64,000 nt of DNA from Paenibacillus sp. EZ-K15. Lineage in GTDB: Bacteria > Bacillota > Bacilli > Paenibacillales > Paenibacillaceae. Below the pieces are notes generated by a model that worked only from the letters and a program-made list of their open reading frames with translations, made no database searches and was not told the DNA's origin. Made by a program: the position numbers and the translations under genes. This document shows positions 35,869-45,078 of this stretch, in pieces (positions within the stretch are counted from its first letter, which is position 1; every line of letters begins with the position of its first letter). The stretch is taken from NCBI RefSeq assembly GCF_002573715.1, contig NZ_PDHM01000004.1, positions 203,537-267,536 on the forward strand, read 5' to 3'.

Positions 35869-35999
35869 GTAGTTTGAAGTGGAGACAAAGAAGGTCATGA
35901 AAAAAGTGATACATATCCAAAAAATGTTGCATTTACGCCAATTTTGAAACCGCATACAATTTGATTATCAACCAAAACGAGAAAAAAGGGGATGACAGG

Positions 36000-37637
36000 A
36001 TGAACAAACGCAGAAAGATGGCTTCTCTGCTGCTCGGCTGCATGATGATGGTCGTATTCAGCGGCTGTGGCGGGGGCAATAGTGATAACGCGCAGCCGGA
36101 AATTTCAGAGCAGGATTATGAGCCTTACGGAAAATATGAGACGCCGGTGGAATTTACGATCGGCCGGAATACCAATCATGTAAACAACCTGCCACCAGGC
36201 GATACGATTGAGGACAATTTGGCTACCCGATACGTGGAGGACCGGGTGAATGTGAAAGCCAAGGTGGCTTGGGAGACGGATGATATGGATCAGAAGCTCT
36301 CGTTATCGATGACAACGGGCGATCTGCCGGACGTTATGCTGGTCAGCCGCGATATTTTCAACCAGCTCGTGGATAATGACCTGATTGCCGATATGACGGA
36401 GGTGTACGAAAAAACCGCATCCGACGGGGTCAAGAATATCTATGCTTCCTATGGCGACTTGTTGCTGAACCAGGTGAAGGTCGACGGGAAAATCATGGGC
36501 CTTCCGATGACGAACATCGGCAACCAGCACCAGCTGTTGTGGGTTCGGAAGGACTGGGTGGATAAAGTCGGCGCGAAGATGCCGGAATCCGTCGAGGATG
36601 TATGGAACCTCGCCAGAACATTCGTAGAGAAGGACGTCTCGGGAACAGGTAAAACGGTTGGAATGGTGATGGATTCCAATGCCATGAACTTTACGCCGGT
36701 TTTCGCTGCGCATAGAGCCTTTCCGATGAACTGGATCGAGAAGGACGGCCAGGTCGTATATGGATCGGTTCAGCCTGAGATGAAGCAGGCGCTGACGGAG
36801 CTGAGCGCCATGTACAAGGAAGGTTTGATTGATAAACAGTTCGCCGTCCGAACGAATGAAGAGAAGGAAGCGCTTGTGATCAACGGGCAGGTAGGCATGC
36901 TGTTTAACCCATGGTGGATCGGCTACACCAACTACAAGGACTCGATCAAGCAAGATCCCGATGCTGTCTGGGTTGCCGTATCGGCACCGGTAGACGAGAA
37001 CGGCAAATTCAAGACGATTCGTCAGGATCCGGTGGGCGGCGGCATCGTTGTGGTGAAGAAGGATTTTGCCCATCCCGAAGCGATCATGAAGTCGGTCAAT
37101 CTGACAACGGATTTCCTGTACTCCTTAACGGATGATGCAATCAACTACAAGAAAGAGCATCCGGACGAGATGCTGACCGATGCTAGCCGTTGGAACAATG
37201 ATCCGACGCAAATTCCGATGCAAGTGGATTATGACGACGTGTTGAAGCGTTATTACGACGATCTGATGAAGGCGGATCAATCCGGGGATGCTTCGGCCGT
37301 TCAGGAGGACCGGGTTGTGTCCTTCAAGGCGTATCAGGAGTTTAAGGAGAAAGGCAATGCCGTCGATGTGAACACCTATGGCGAATACCTCTCCCGTATC
37401 GAAGGTCAGCGCGAAGCGAACAATCCGAATCTGGAAGTGATTCCTGCAGGCTTCTATGGAACTACCGAGATGATGAAGTTGAAGTGGGCCAACCTCCAAA
37501 AGCTCGAAGAGGAGACCATATTGAAAATCATCATGGGCCAAGCCCCCGTGGATGAATTCGATAAGTTCGTGGACACCTGGAAGCGTACCGGGGGCGATGA
37601 GATTACGGAAGAGGTCAACCAGATGAGCAGCAGATAA
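36000..37637 (+). CDS. Extracellular sugar-binding lipoprotein (family 1)
   Basis: The 545-residue LplA/YtcQ-type binding protein has a lipobox ending at Cys23 (VVFSGC). Unlike typical 420-residue family 1 proteins it has the longer form used with YesMN systems. Features include EDRVNVKAKVAWETDDMDQK and LPDVMLVSRD near the start, and a Lys/Asp/Trp-rich C-terminus. It captures an oligosaccharide; the identity is not evident. GGGGATGACAGG precedes the ATG. The next gene encodes its permease. Confidence 0.9.
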   Translation: MNKRRKMASLLLGCMMMVVFSGCGGGNSDNAQPEISEQDYEPYGKYETPVEFTIGRNTNHVNNLPPGDTIEDNLATRYVEDRVNVKAKVAWETDDMDQKLSLSMTTGDLPDVMLVSRDIFNQLVDNDLIADMTEVYEKTASDGVKNIYASYGDLLLNQVKVDGKIMGLPMTNIGNQHQLLWVRKDWVDKVGAKMPESVEDVWNLARTFVEKDVSGTGKTVGMVMDSNAMNFTPVFAAHRAFPMNWIEKDGQVVYGSVQPEMKQALTELSAMYKEGLIDKQFAVRTNEEKEALVINGQVGMLFNPWWIGYTNYKDSIKQDPDAVWVAVSAPVDENGKFKTIRQDPVGGGIVVVKKDFAHPEAIMKSVNLTTDFLYSLTDDAINYKKEHPDEMLTDASRWNNDPTQIPMQVDYDDVLKRYYDDLMKADQSGDASAVQEDRVVSFKAYQEFKEKGNAVDVNTYGEYLSRIEGQREANNPNLEVIPAGFYGTTEMMKLKWANLQKLEEETILKIIMGQAPVDEFDKFVDTWKRTGGDEITEEVNQMSSR

Positions 37638-37656
37638 GGAAAGCATGGGCCTTGGC

Positions 37657-37694
37657 GCGGAGGGCTGATGGTGGTCATCCGCCCGGGCTTTTTA
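37657..37694 (+). terminator. Possible intra-operon attenuator
   Basis: A G+C-rich imperfect hairpin (CGGAGGGCTGATGG / TCATCCGCCCG) is followed by CTTTTTATT between the binding protein and permease genes. It may limit permease expression. Confidence 0.4.
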
Positions 37695-37742
37695 TTCGAT
37701 AAGGCCTGTCCTAACAGGGACATGATGGAGGTGGAGCGGACG

Positions 37743-38693
37743 ATGGCGCAAGTGGAAACAACCGTCAATCCAGAGCGGGAAGTACGATACCGGAAGAAAA
37801 AGAAACGAAGAACCTTTGACGAAATGACCTATCATGCGATGCTGCTGCCCGGCATGGTCATGCTGTTCATTTTCTCGATTGTGCCGATGTTCGGGGTGGT
37901 CATGGCTTTTCAAAAGTTCATCCCCGCAAAAGGGATATTCGGTTCCGCATGGGCAGGGCTCGACAATTTCACGTATATGTTTCAACTGCCGGATGCCAAA
38001 CAGATTTTTGTGAATACGCTGGTCATCGCGGTCGGGAAGATTGTTCTCGGATTGATTGTACCGATCGTGTTCGCCCTGCTGCTTAATGAGGTGCGTCTGA
38101 AGCTCTTCAAAAGCACGATTCAAACCATTGTGTATTTGCCGCATTTTATGTCATGGGTGGTCCTGGGTACGATGCTGACCATGATCTTTTCCTTTGACGG
38201 CATGATTAACAATTTCCTTGAGTTTCTGGGGCTGGATCGGATCATGTTTCTGGCAAGCAACGACTGGTTCAGGCCGCTGCTCATCGTGACGGATACCTGG
38301 AAGGAATTCGGCTACGGGACGATTGTGTATTTGGCTGAATGGACGGCGATTAACCCGGCTTTGTATGAATCCGCCGCAATGGACGGCGCGAGCCGCTGGA
38401 AGCAGACGCTGAATATCACACTGCCGGGCATGTTTCCGACAATCATCCTGCTGGGCACGCTGAGTCTCGGCAATGTACTGAATGCGGGATTTGACCAGGT
38501 GTTCAACCTGTATAATCCGCTGGTATATGAGACGGGTGATATTATCGATACGTTTGTGTACCGCATGGGTCTGATCAATATGCAGTATTCGTTCGCAACG
38601 GCGATCGGACTGATGAAATCGGTCATCAGCTTTATTCTGATCGTTATATCCTACAGGCTGGCCTCGAGGTATGCGGGGTACAGGATTTTCTAG
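37743..38693 (+). CDS. Sugar ABC transporter permease, LplB/YteP type
   Basis: The 316-residue permease starts with a basic N-terminus (RYRKKKKRR) and has six hydrophobic segments. The EAA-like loop is LYESAAMDGASRWKQTLNITLPGM (about residues 218-241), matching the LplB subfamily. GGAGGTGG lies about 10 bases before the chosen ATG. It forms a heterodimer with the next gene product. No ATPase is encoded in the cluster, so it must use a shared MsmX-type ATPase. Confidence 0.92.
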   Translation: MAQVETTVNPEREVRYRKKKKRRTFDEMTYHAMLLPGMVMLFIFSIVPMFGVVMAFQKFIPAKGIFGSAWAGLDNFTYMFQLPDAKQIFVNTLVIAVGKIVLGLIVPIVFALLLNEVRLKLFKSTIQTIVYLPHFMSWVVLGTMLTMIFSFDGMINNFLEFLGLDRIMFLASNDWFRPLLIVTDTWKEFGYGTIVYLAEWTAINPALYESAAMDGASRWKQTLNITLPGMFPTIILLGTLSLGNVLNAGFDQVFNLYNPLVYETGDIIDTFVYRMGLINMQYSFATAIGLMKSVISFILIVISYRLASRYAGYRIF

Positions 38694-38703
38694 GAGGGTT
38701 AGC

Positions 38704-39591
38704 ATGATTCAATCCAAAACGCTGGGCTCAAGGCTATCCCGCCTGATGATTATGCTCGCGCTCGTTCTGATTACATTTGTGTCGCTGGCCCCCATCGTCA
38801 ATACGATTATGGTGTCCGTCAGCAGCAGCACGGCTGTTAATGCTGGCCGGGTCTACTTTTTTCCAGTAGAGCTGAACTTCTCATCCTACGGGCAGATACT
38901 GAATGACACGAAGTTTTGGAAGGCGTTTCTAATATCCGTGGAACGGGTGCTGCTTGGGGGAGCGATCAACATGATTCTGACCATCCTCATGGCCTATCCG
39001 TTGTCGCGGAGCGTCACGCAGTTCCGATCGAGAAACAAATACATGTGGATTATCGTGTTTACGATGCTCTTCAGCGGCGGGATCGTTCCCTGGTATATGG
39101 TGATCAGCAAGCTGGGGTTGATCAACAGCATCTGGGCGCTGGTTCTGCCGGGTGCGGTTCCTGTCTTCAACGTAATTCTCCTGATGAACTTCTTCAAGGG
39201 AATTCCGAAGGAGCTGGAGGAGGCCGCATTCATTGACGGTGCCGGTCCGCTGAAAATTCTGCTCAAGATCTTCATCCCGATCTCCATGCCCAGTCTGGCA
39301 ACCATTACCCTGTTTGTCATCGTCGGTCACTGGAACAACTTCTTTGACGGAATCATCCTGATCAATGACAGCGAAAAAATACCGCTTCAAACCTATCTGC
39401 AGCAGCTCAGTCTGACACGCGACCAGATGCAGAATCTCTCGGTCGAACAGCTGCAGCAGTTCAATAAAATTTCCAACACGACCCTGAACTCAGCCAAAAT
39501 TCTGGTTTCCATGATTCCAATTCTGCTCATCTATCCGTTTCTGCAGCGTTACTTAATCCACGGAATCGTTCTGGGGGCCGTGAAGGAATAG
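38704..39591 (+). CDS. Sugar ABC transporter permease, LplC/YtcP type
   Basis: The 295-residue CUT1 permease has six hydrophobic segments and the loop KELEEAAFIDGAGPLKILLKIFIPIS (about 166-191). Its QTYLQQL region and C-terminal LIHGIVLGAVKE are LplC hallmarks. AGGAGGG precedes the ATG that lies 10 bases after the previous stop. Confidence 0.92.
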   Translation: MIQSKTLGSRLSRLMIMLALVLITFVSLAPIVNTIMVSVSSSTAVNAGRVYFFPVELNFSSYGQILNDTKFWKAFLISVERVLLGGAINMILTILMAYPLSRSVTQFRSRNKYMWIIVFTMLFSGGIVPWYMVISKLGLINSIWALVLPGAVPVFNVILLMNFFKGIPKELEEAAFIDGAGPLKILLKIFIPISMPSLATITLFVIVGHWNNFFDGIILINDSEKIPLQTYLQQLSLTRDQMQNLSVEQLQQFNKISNTTLNSAKILVSMIPILLIYPFLQRYLIHGIVLGAVKE

Positions 39592-39675
39592 AACAGCTCA
39601 GCCGGTCAGGCTTATTAGCGTGCTCTGCTTGAGCGGGTACATCCAGTACCGGCAAATGAAATAGGTAGTCGACAG

Positions 39676-39735
39676 AGACAGCGCCTCTAGTATGAGTCTT
39701 TCCGGCGAAAGACCATCCTGCGGCGCTGTCTTGTC
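39676..39735. repeat. Nested inverted repeat after the permease operon
   Basis: Outer arms AGACAGCGCC / GGCGCTGTCT (39676-39685, 39722-39731) enclose a second hairpin GTCTTTC-CGGC-GAAAGAC. The structure is strong but no T-run follows, so it may be a Rho-type or processing signal, a small RNA, or an operator region. The 276-base gap holds nothing else I can name. Confidence 0.4.
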
Positions 39736-39867
39736 ATGGTTGGGAATGTTCAGATTGCATTTAATTTGTAAGCGGTATCCGTTCAACATGGACAATTTAA
39801 ATATATCATGTTATATTGTTATGTAAATTAGCAGGTTTTGGAGTACCGTTGGAGGGATATCAATTTG

Positions 39868-41025
39868 AAAGATGCAGCTTCCACGAAGCCGATGTATGAA
39901 CAAATTTTTAATGAGATGAAGCGAAAGATCTCAATCCATATTTTTCGGATAGGCGATAAAGTCCCTTCGGAGAAGGAACTCGCGGATGAATACGGAGTTA
40001 GTCGAATCACAAGCAAAAAAGCATTGGATCTGCTGGCGGCCGAAGGCGTGATTGTACGCAAGCCCGGCAAGGGATCATTTGTAGCTGATCCGGATGAGCC
40101 TGTGGTACACAGGGAACCTCTTTCCTCAGAGAGCACAGATGCTGCAGCGGCCAGCCGGGAGAAGATGATCGGTCTTGTCATTACGGACTTTTCTTCAAGC
40201 TACGGAACACGCCTGGTCTATAGCATGGAGCAGTATTCGAGGGAGAATGATTGCTTCCTGGTGCTGCGCAGAACGTTTGGAGACCAGGATAATGAGGAAT
40301 TATCCATTCAGAAGCTGCGTAATCTCGGCGTGAACGGACTCATCGTATTTCCCGCTCAGGGGGAATATTTCAATGCTGAAATATTAAAGATGGTCATTGC
40401 CCGTTTCCCGCTTGTCCTGATTGATCGCAAGCTGAAGGGAGTCGCAGCGGCTTCCATTAGTACAGATAATCTTGGGGCAGCCGTGCAGGCGGTGGAGCAT
40501 TTATTCGATTTGGGTCACCGTCATATTTCTCTGCTGTCTCCTCCGCCGAGAGATACGACAGCGGTTGAAGAACGGATTGAAGGGTTCGTGCAGGCTCATG
40601 CCGCCCGGGGCATCGCGTTTGATAAGGAAATTTGGATCAGTGACGTAACGGCCACTTTGCCCAATGCCTTTCATGAAAGCAATATTGAACGGGAAATTCA
40701 GCGGATCATGCAGCACTTGCAGGATCATCCGTCGATTACCGCTTTTTTTGCAATCGAATATAACATTGCTTTGCTCGCCAAGGTTGCGGCAGAACGCCTC
40801 GGTCTGCGGGTGCCGGAGGATGTATCCATCGTGTGCTTCGACAGTCCGCAGTTAAATATCGGGGAGGGCTATTTGTTTACTCATATGCGGCAGAACGAGG
40901 AAGAGATGGGGAGGCTGGCCATTGAGACGGTGCTGGGCATCATGAATCATGATGATGTAGCAGTTGAGAAAAGATTGCCGGCGGAATTGGTGGTTGGAGC
41001 TTCTACCGGGCCTGTAAAGAAATAA
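39868..41025 (+). CDS. GntR/LacI-type (AraR-like) transcriptional regulator
   Basis: The 385-residue chimera has an N-terminal GntR winged helix (about residues 8-72; KVPSEKELADEYGVSRITSKKALDLLAAEGVI) and a C-terminal LacI-type sugar-binding domain (about 100-380; VSIVCFDSPQL and LVGASTG-type end). The layout is that of AraR, which releases DNA when the sugar binds. I chose a TTG start at 39868 because GGAGGG is 7 bases upstream; an earlier TTG (39838) has none. It follows the sugar transporter genes and may control them. Confidence 0.88.
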   Translation, partial: KDAASTKPMYEQIFNEMKRKISIHIFRIGDKVPSEKELADEYGVSRITSKKALDLLAAEGVIVRKPGKGSFVADPDEPVVHREPLSSESTDAAAASREKMIGLVITDFSSSYGTRLVYSMEQYSRENDCFLVLRRTFGDQDNEELSIQKLRNLGVNGLIVFPAQGEYFNAEILKMVIARFPLVLIDRKLKGVAAASISTDNLGAAVQAVEHLFDLGHRHISLLSPPPRDTTAVEERIEGFVQAHAARGIAFDKEIWISDVTATLPNAFHESNIEREIQRIMQHLQDHPSITAFFAIEYNIALLAKVAAERLGLRVPEDVSIVCFDSPQLNIGEGYLFTHMRQNEEEMGRLAIETVLGIMNHDDVAVEKRLPAELVVGASTGPVKK

Positions 41026-41182
41026 ACCAGCAAACTTCTGTGCGGTGACGCGCAGCCACATACGCATGGATAGCAAGATCGAACGTAATCCACCTGATAC
41101 CGCCATATCGCGGAATTGAATTTTGATTTCGAAGACGATGCGTGATCGAGCACGGAATCGAACCGGATTTGGGGAAGAACAA

Positions 41183-41226
41183 ATACAAACCATGCGCTCA
41201 TGAATAGATGAGTGCATGGTTTGTAT
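41183..41226. repeat. Long inverted repeat in a 490-base intergenic region
   Basis: ATACAAACCATGCGCTCAT and its near-complement (one mismatch) surround a 6-base loop. There is no T-run, so it may be an operator, a mobile remnant or a weak terminator for the convergent genes. The rest of 41026-41515 is A+T-rich with no supported gene. Confidence 0.4.
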
Positions 41227-41515
41227 GTACTTCTTCTGAATGAATGATGGATTAGACCTGATGTGGAGATCGCTGGAATCTGATATAACATTTGAAATTA
41301 TTTTATATATTGACATATCAACTAGAGGGTTGAAAGGAATTAAACGACTGTAGGTTATACTATCCACTTAATTGCGCGTAAACTATTTTGTTTTGCAGAA
41401 CTATCCATATAAATCTCAAGCTTTCGTCTAAATCATATGTCATTATTTCTCGGGAAATAGCAGCTGTTGGCGAAATAGCCGAAATAAATAGTAGTTACGT
41501 CTAAATAATTCCACT

Positions 41516-42763
41516 CTAGTCTTCTACTTCAATATCGCTCAAATGAATAGCTCTTGTATGCTTTGTAGGATTCCAATTTACGTTCTTCATTGTAATGAGT
41601 GACCAAAGGAAAAGGGGTACATAAGTTAGATTGAAGAAGTACAGGTATACATAGCTCCGGAAGAGACTTACTTTATTTTTCGAATCGAGAAACTGTGCGT
41701 ATCCTACGTAGACGAATTGGAATAACAAGCATAGAATCCAAACTTGCCAAGGAATCAAATGATGAGCCTCTAATAAGTCGGTAGCCATGGACATGAAAAT
41801 AAGGAGACCTGTTGCAGCACTTAAAACAATCTTGCCAGGATTAATAAGGTACATAAAACCATCAAAAGCTTTGAAGTCTAGCTTGCTAATGAATCTCCAA
41901 ATTAATCTGTGAGCGTATTTAAAGCAAACATCCCAATGCCCTCTTGCCCATCGGAGACGTTGAATGCAGGAAGATTTGAAACTTTCCGGCTTCTCGTCGT
42001 ACACGCGCGCAAAGTGACACCATTTAGCTGGTACACCTTCAAGCAAACACTGCATCGTAAACTCAAGGTCTTCTGTTAAGGAACGAGCGGTCCAACCGAT
42101 GGTTTTGAACAGAGTCGTGTCTACGCAGAACCCAGTTCCACCGATCGCGTTTCCTAAGCCTAATCTGGACTTAGCCAGCTGCCAAGAGCGGTTCATGAAA
42201 ATGTAGCTTACAGAGTAACCTATTGTCACCCAGTTGTCATTGGGATTTTTAGAATCCAGGTAACATTGTATTAACTGATCCCCGTTCAACAAGTGGTTAT
42301 TCATTTCCCTTAAATAGTTCAACGAGACCAGGTTGTCGGCATCGAAGAAGGCGATACCGTCAAAATCATCGATTAACCTATCTCCATACTGCTCAATGGC
42401 GTATTTGATTCCATAAGGCTTCCCCTTTTGGTCTCCTGGCAGGTAGGTATGTTCAATAACGGTAGCACCAAGTTTTCTAGCGATTTCACTTGTTTTATCC
42501 TTACATCCATCAGCAATAACGCACACTTCATAGAGCTCCCTCGGGTAGTCCATTTTATGAAGATTCTCGACAAGGTGTCCGATAACCGCTTCTTCGTTGT
42601 GCGCAGGAATCATGAGAAGAAATCTTTTCAAAGGTTTATATTCCTTGAGTCTCTTTGGTTTTCCAAAGCCAAAGAGACTGATGATCATCCAGTATGCCCA
42701 GAAGAACAGTAGGAGGCATTGAATGAAGGTCAATCCAACACCAAATACATACTCAAAACTCAT
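41516..42763 (-). CDS. Processive GT2 glycosyltransferase (membrane)
   Basis: The 415-residue polysaccharide synthase-like protein has an N-terminal membrane segment (about 5-28), a GT-A domain (MIPAHNEEAVI; FFDADN metal site; LTEDLEF; QRLRWARGHW, the QxxRW product-holding motif) and four C-terminal hydrophobic segments. These motifs define the cellulose/chitin/hyaluronan synthase superfamily; the polymer is unknown. The ATG at 42763 (MSFEYVFGV) is preferred; a longer frame to 42904 lacks a ribosome site. The gene is more A+T-rich than its neighbours in the stretches sampled. Confidence 0.85.
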   Translation of the reverse strand: MSFEYVFGVGLTFIQCLLLFFWAYWMIISLFGFGKPKRLKEYKPLKRFLLMIPAHNEEAVIGHLVENLHKMDYPRELYEVCVIADGCKDKTSEIARKLGATVIEHTYLPGDQKGKPYGIKYAIEQYGDRLIDDFDGIAFFDADNLVSLNYLREMNNHLLNGDQLIQCYLDSKNPNDNWVTIGYSVSYIFMNRSWQLAKSRLGLGNAIGGTGFCVDTTLFKTIGWTARSLTEDLEFTMQCLLEGVPAKWCHFARVYDEKPESFKSSCIQRLRWARGHWDVCFKYAHRLIWRFISKLDFKAFDGFMYLINPGKIVLSAATGLLIFMSMATDLLEAHHLIPWQVWILCLLFQFVYVGYAQFLDSKNKVSLFRSYVYLYFFNLTYVPLFLWSLITMKNVNWNPTKHTRAIHLSDIEVED

Positions 42764-42994
42764 TACTTGCTCAACCCTTTTTACTGAAATTTTTCTAGAT
42801 GGTGATGCGGGAGCGCAAAAACTCGGAAACAAGAGACTTAAGTAAAAATTCGAGAAAAAAACAGCGGATGGTGCCTCTTTCAAAACATGACTATAAAAAA
42901 ACATTATGTATAAAAGGCTATTCCATAGTATGTATAGGTTTCATCTACGTCAAGTAGAGTCTTGTTTCGGAATATTCCCAATTCTTAAATCCGG

Positions 42995-43043
42995 ATAAAA
43001 AAGGCAACCCCATTCGTCCCGTGTGACGATGAGATTGCCTTTG
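42995..43043 (-). terminator. Terminator after NSS transporter
   Basis: AAAGGCAA pairs with TTGCCTTT around a further partly paired CGTC/GACG stem, with TTTTTTAT following on the minus strand. Confidence 0.75.
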
Positions 43044-43055
43044 CCTTTGCTACAA

Positions 43056-44411
43056 TTAATCGAACTTGATCACACCCGTGGTATGAAGCAGCACCAAAAA
43101 TACGAGTACTGGCGCGATATAACGAAGCATGAACAGCCATACCCGGAACCAGCCGGCTTTCAGGCCAGCGGCATCTGCCGCCTTCTTCCAGAAGTATCCT
43201 GCAAAGAGAGTGGTGATCAGACCCCCGACCGGAAGCAGAATATTGGATGTGATGAAATCCAGCCAATCGAAGAAGTTTTTGCCGCCGATATCGGAAAGGC
43301 CAGGTACGATACCGAATGACAACGCCGAAGGTAGACCGATCAGCATAACCAGCGCGCTAATGACGATTACGGCTTTTGTACGTCCCCAATGCCAGCGGTC
43401 CATGACATACGAGGTTGGGACCTCCAGTAGTGAGACGGAGGAGGTTAATGCCGCGATGGCTAGAAGAATGAAGAACAATCCCCCGAAAAAAGAACCCAGC
43501 GGCATGGCCGAGAAGGCAGCCGGCAAGGCAATGAAGACAAGAGAAGGTCCGGCATTGGGCTCAATCCCGAAGGAAGCGGTTGTCGGGAATATAATAAGCC
43601 CGGCAATAAACGCATAAATCAGGTCTCCAGCGCCGATGGCCAGAGTTGCTGGCCCCAGAGATTGCCGCTTATCCACATAAGCGCCGTAGGTCAGCAGAAT
43701 CCCCATCCCCAGCGAGAGGGAGAAGAAGGCATGTCCCAACGCGACCAGCGCCCCTTCCGGGCTCAGCTTCGAGAAGTCAGGTTTCAAGAAGAAGGATACA
43801 CCCTCGCCGGCTCCTGGCAAGGTTACCGCACGGATCATTAACACGATCAACAGAATGATCAGTCCCGGAATCAGAACCTTGTTGAATTTTTCGATCCCTC
43901 CGGAGATTCCTTTAGCTACAACCAATCCGGTAATTATAATAGCGGCGAATTGCCATATAATCGGCATGTAGCCTTCCGTAAACGTAGTAAATTGACCACC
44001 GAAATCGGTATTGTTGTACAGATTGCCGCTAAACGACATGACCGCATAATGTAGCGTCCAGCCTGCCACAATAACATAGAAAGTCAGAATGAGAAACGGT
44101 GCAATGACCTGGAGCAATCCAAGATGACCGAAGACTTTCGGTCCGCCTGCTTTAACGAAGGAAGTTGCAGCACTCCCGCGGCCGGCTCGTCCGATGGCAA
44201 GCTCGGCCAACAGGACGGGCAGACCGATCACGATGAGACAGATAATAAAGAGCAGGAAGAAAGCTGCGCCGCCGTGTTCTCCCGTAATGTAAGGAAACTT
44301 CCACATGTTTCCGAGGCCGACAGAGCTCCCGATCGCGGCCAGAATAAATCCAGCAGAGGAAAAACGATCATTTTTCCCCGTTGAAGCTGGGTTGTTGAGC
44401 TGAGATTTCAT
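43056..44411 (-). CDS. Neurotransmitter:sodium symporter (NSS) family transporter
   Basis: The 451-residue protein is a LeuT-fold sodium-dependent transporter. The N-terminal FILAAIGSSVGLGNMWKFPYI (about residues 22-42) is the sodium/substrate-binding helix 1 signature, followed by about eleven more hydrophobic segments. Bacterial members carry amino acids such as tryptophan, tyrosine or leucine; the ligand is not evident. GGGGG lies before the ATG. It is monocistronic with a terminator. Confidence 0.95.
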   Translation of the reverse strand: MKSQLNNPASTGKNDRFSSAGFILAAIGSSVGLGNMWKFPYITGEHGGAAFFLLFIICLIVIGLPVLLAELAIGRAGRGSAATSFVKAGGPKVFGHLGLLQVIAPFLILTFYVIVAGWTLHYAVMSFSGNLYNNTDFGGQFTTFTEGYMPIIWQFAAIIITGLVVAKGISGGIEKFNKVLIPGLIILLIVLMIRAVTLPGAGEGVSFFLKPDFSKLSPEGALVALGHAFFSLSLGMGILLTYGAYVDKRQSLGPATLAIGAGDLIYAFIAGLIIFPTTASFGIEPNAGPSLVFIALPAAFSAMPLGSFFGGLFFILLAIAALTSSVSLLEVPTSYVMDRWHWGRTKAVIVISALVMLIGLPSALSFGIVPGLSDIGGKNFFDWLDFITSNILLPVGGLITTLFAGYFWKKAADAAGLKAGWFRVWLFMLRYIAPVLVFLVLLHTTGVIKFD

Positions 44412-44574
44412 AGATGTTCCCCCAGTTGATTAAGTTAAGTTCCTCTATTATATTTCATGTTCTGCCGGAAAGGCATAAGTAATTTTTCCTAAGGGATGAG
44501 GACCTGTTTTTTTATTATGCTGCGAACACAAAGGTTTCAATACTAACAATAACCACGATTTGTAAATAAATAAA

Positions 44575-44595
44575 CCTTAAACACCAAGTTTAAGG
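44575..44595. promoter_or_regulatory. Inverted repeat upstream of DUF896 gene
   Basis: CCTTAAAC-ACCAA-GTTTAAGG has eight perfect pairs. It lies about 70 bases upstream of the -35 element, so an activator or repressor site is possible. Confidence 0.35.
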
Positions 44596-44662
44596 AAATG
44601 AAGAGGCTTTGGGTAGGGAAAAAATCACAAATTGAGCCTTTTGGAAGTGAAAGTTGGCGGGG

Positions 44663-44691
44663 TTGACAAATATCTTATATTGTTATATCTT
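44663..44691 (+). promoter_or_regulatory. Sigma-A promoter of the DUF896 gene
   Basis: TTGACA (44663-44668), a 17-base spacer and TATCTT (44686-44691) give a good vegetative promoter 42 bases before the start codon. Confidence 0.7.
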
Positions 44692-44733
44692 TAAATTAAG
44701 ATAAATGAAAATCAAATGGAAAAGAGGGATATC

Positions 44734-44958
44734 ATGATCAAAAGCTTAACCCGGATTAACGAACTGGCTAAAAAACAGCGGGAGGGTGTACTTACTGCCG
44801 CGGAAAAAGCCGAACAGCAAGTTTTGCGCACGGACTATCTGCGTGAAATTCGCGGACAGGTGCTAAGCACCTTTTCGGGATTAAGCATCGTGGATCCCGA
44901 CGGAAATGACGTGACACCTGAAAAACTTCGTCATGAGCAGAAGAAGCTGAGAGAATAG
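44734..44958 (+). CDS. DUF896 (YnzC-type) protein
   Basis: The 74-residue protein matches the short helical DUF896 family: RINELAKKQREGVLTAAEKAEQQVLRTDYLREIR (about residues 6-39) is the family core. YnzC-type proteins are small, cytoplasmic and of unknown function, with one B. subtilis paralogue in the SOS regulon. AGAGGG lies 5 bases before the ATG; a weaker in-frame ATG is six codons upstream. It is expressed from the sigma-A promoter above. Confidence 0.9.
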   Translation: MIKSLTRINELAKKQREGVLTAAEKAEQQVLRTDYLREIRGQVLSTFSGLSIVDPDGNDVTPEKLRHEQKKLRE

Positions 44959-45006
44959 TAAACTGCCGTGACTGTGTAACGACTTTACACAGTATGGTGA
45001 GCATAA

Positions 45007-45055
45007 TAATACAAAGAAGGGATCGCCATGTCATGGTGACCCCTTCTTTGTATTA
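45007..45055. terminator. Bidirectional terminator, DUF896/GT2
   Basis: The near-perfect hairpin AATACAAAGAAGGG...CCCTTCTTTGTATT has an inner GTGAC/ATCGC stem. It is suited to both convergent genes. Confidence 0.8.
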
Positions 45056-45078
45056 AACACAGTTGCCTGAGGGTGCCT

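Noticed and set aside
39598..39795. 65-residue minus-strand frame
   Set aside because: It lies across the nested hairpin and has no ribosome site.
44971..44993. ACTGTGTAA...TTACACAGT inverted repeat as an Fnr or Rex site
   Set aside because: It lies downstream of the DUF896 stop, not in a promoter, and does not match either consensus; it is more likely part of the terminator region.
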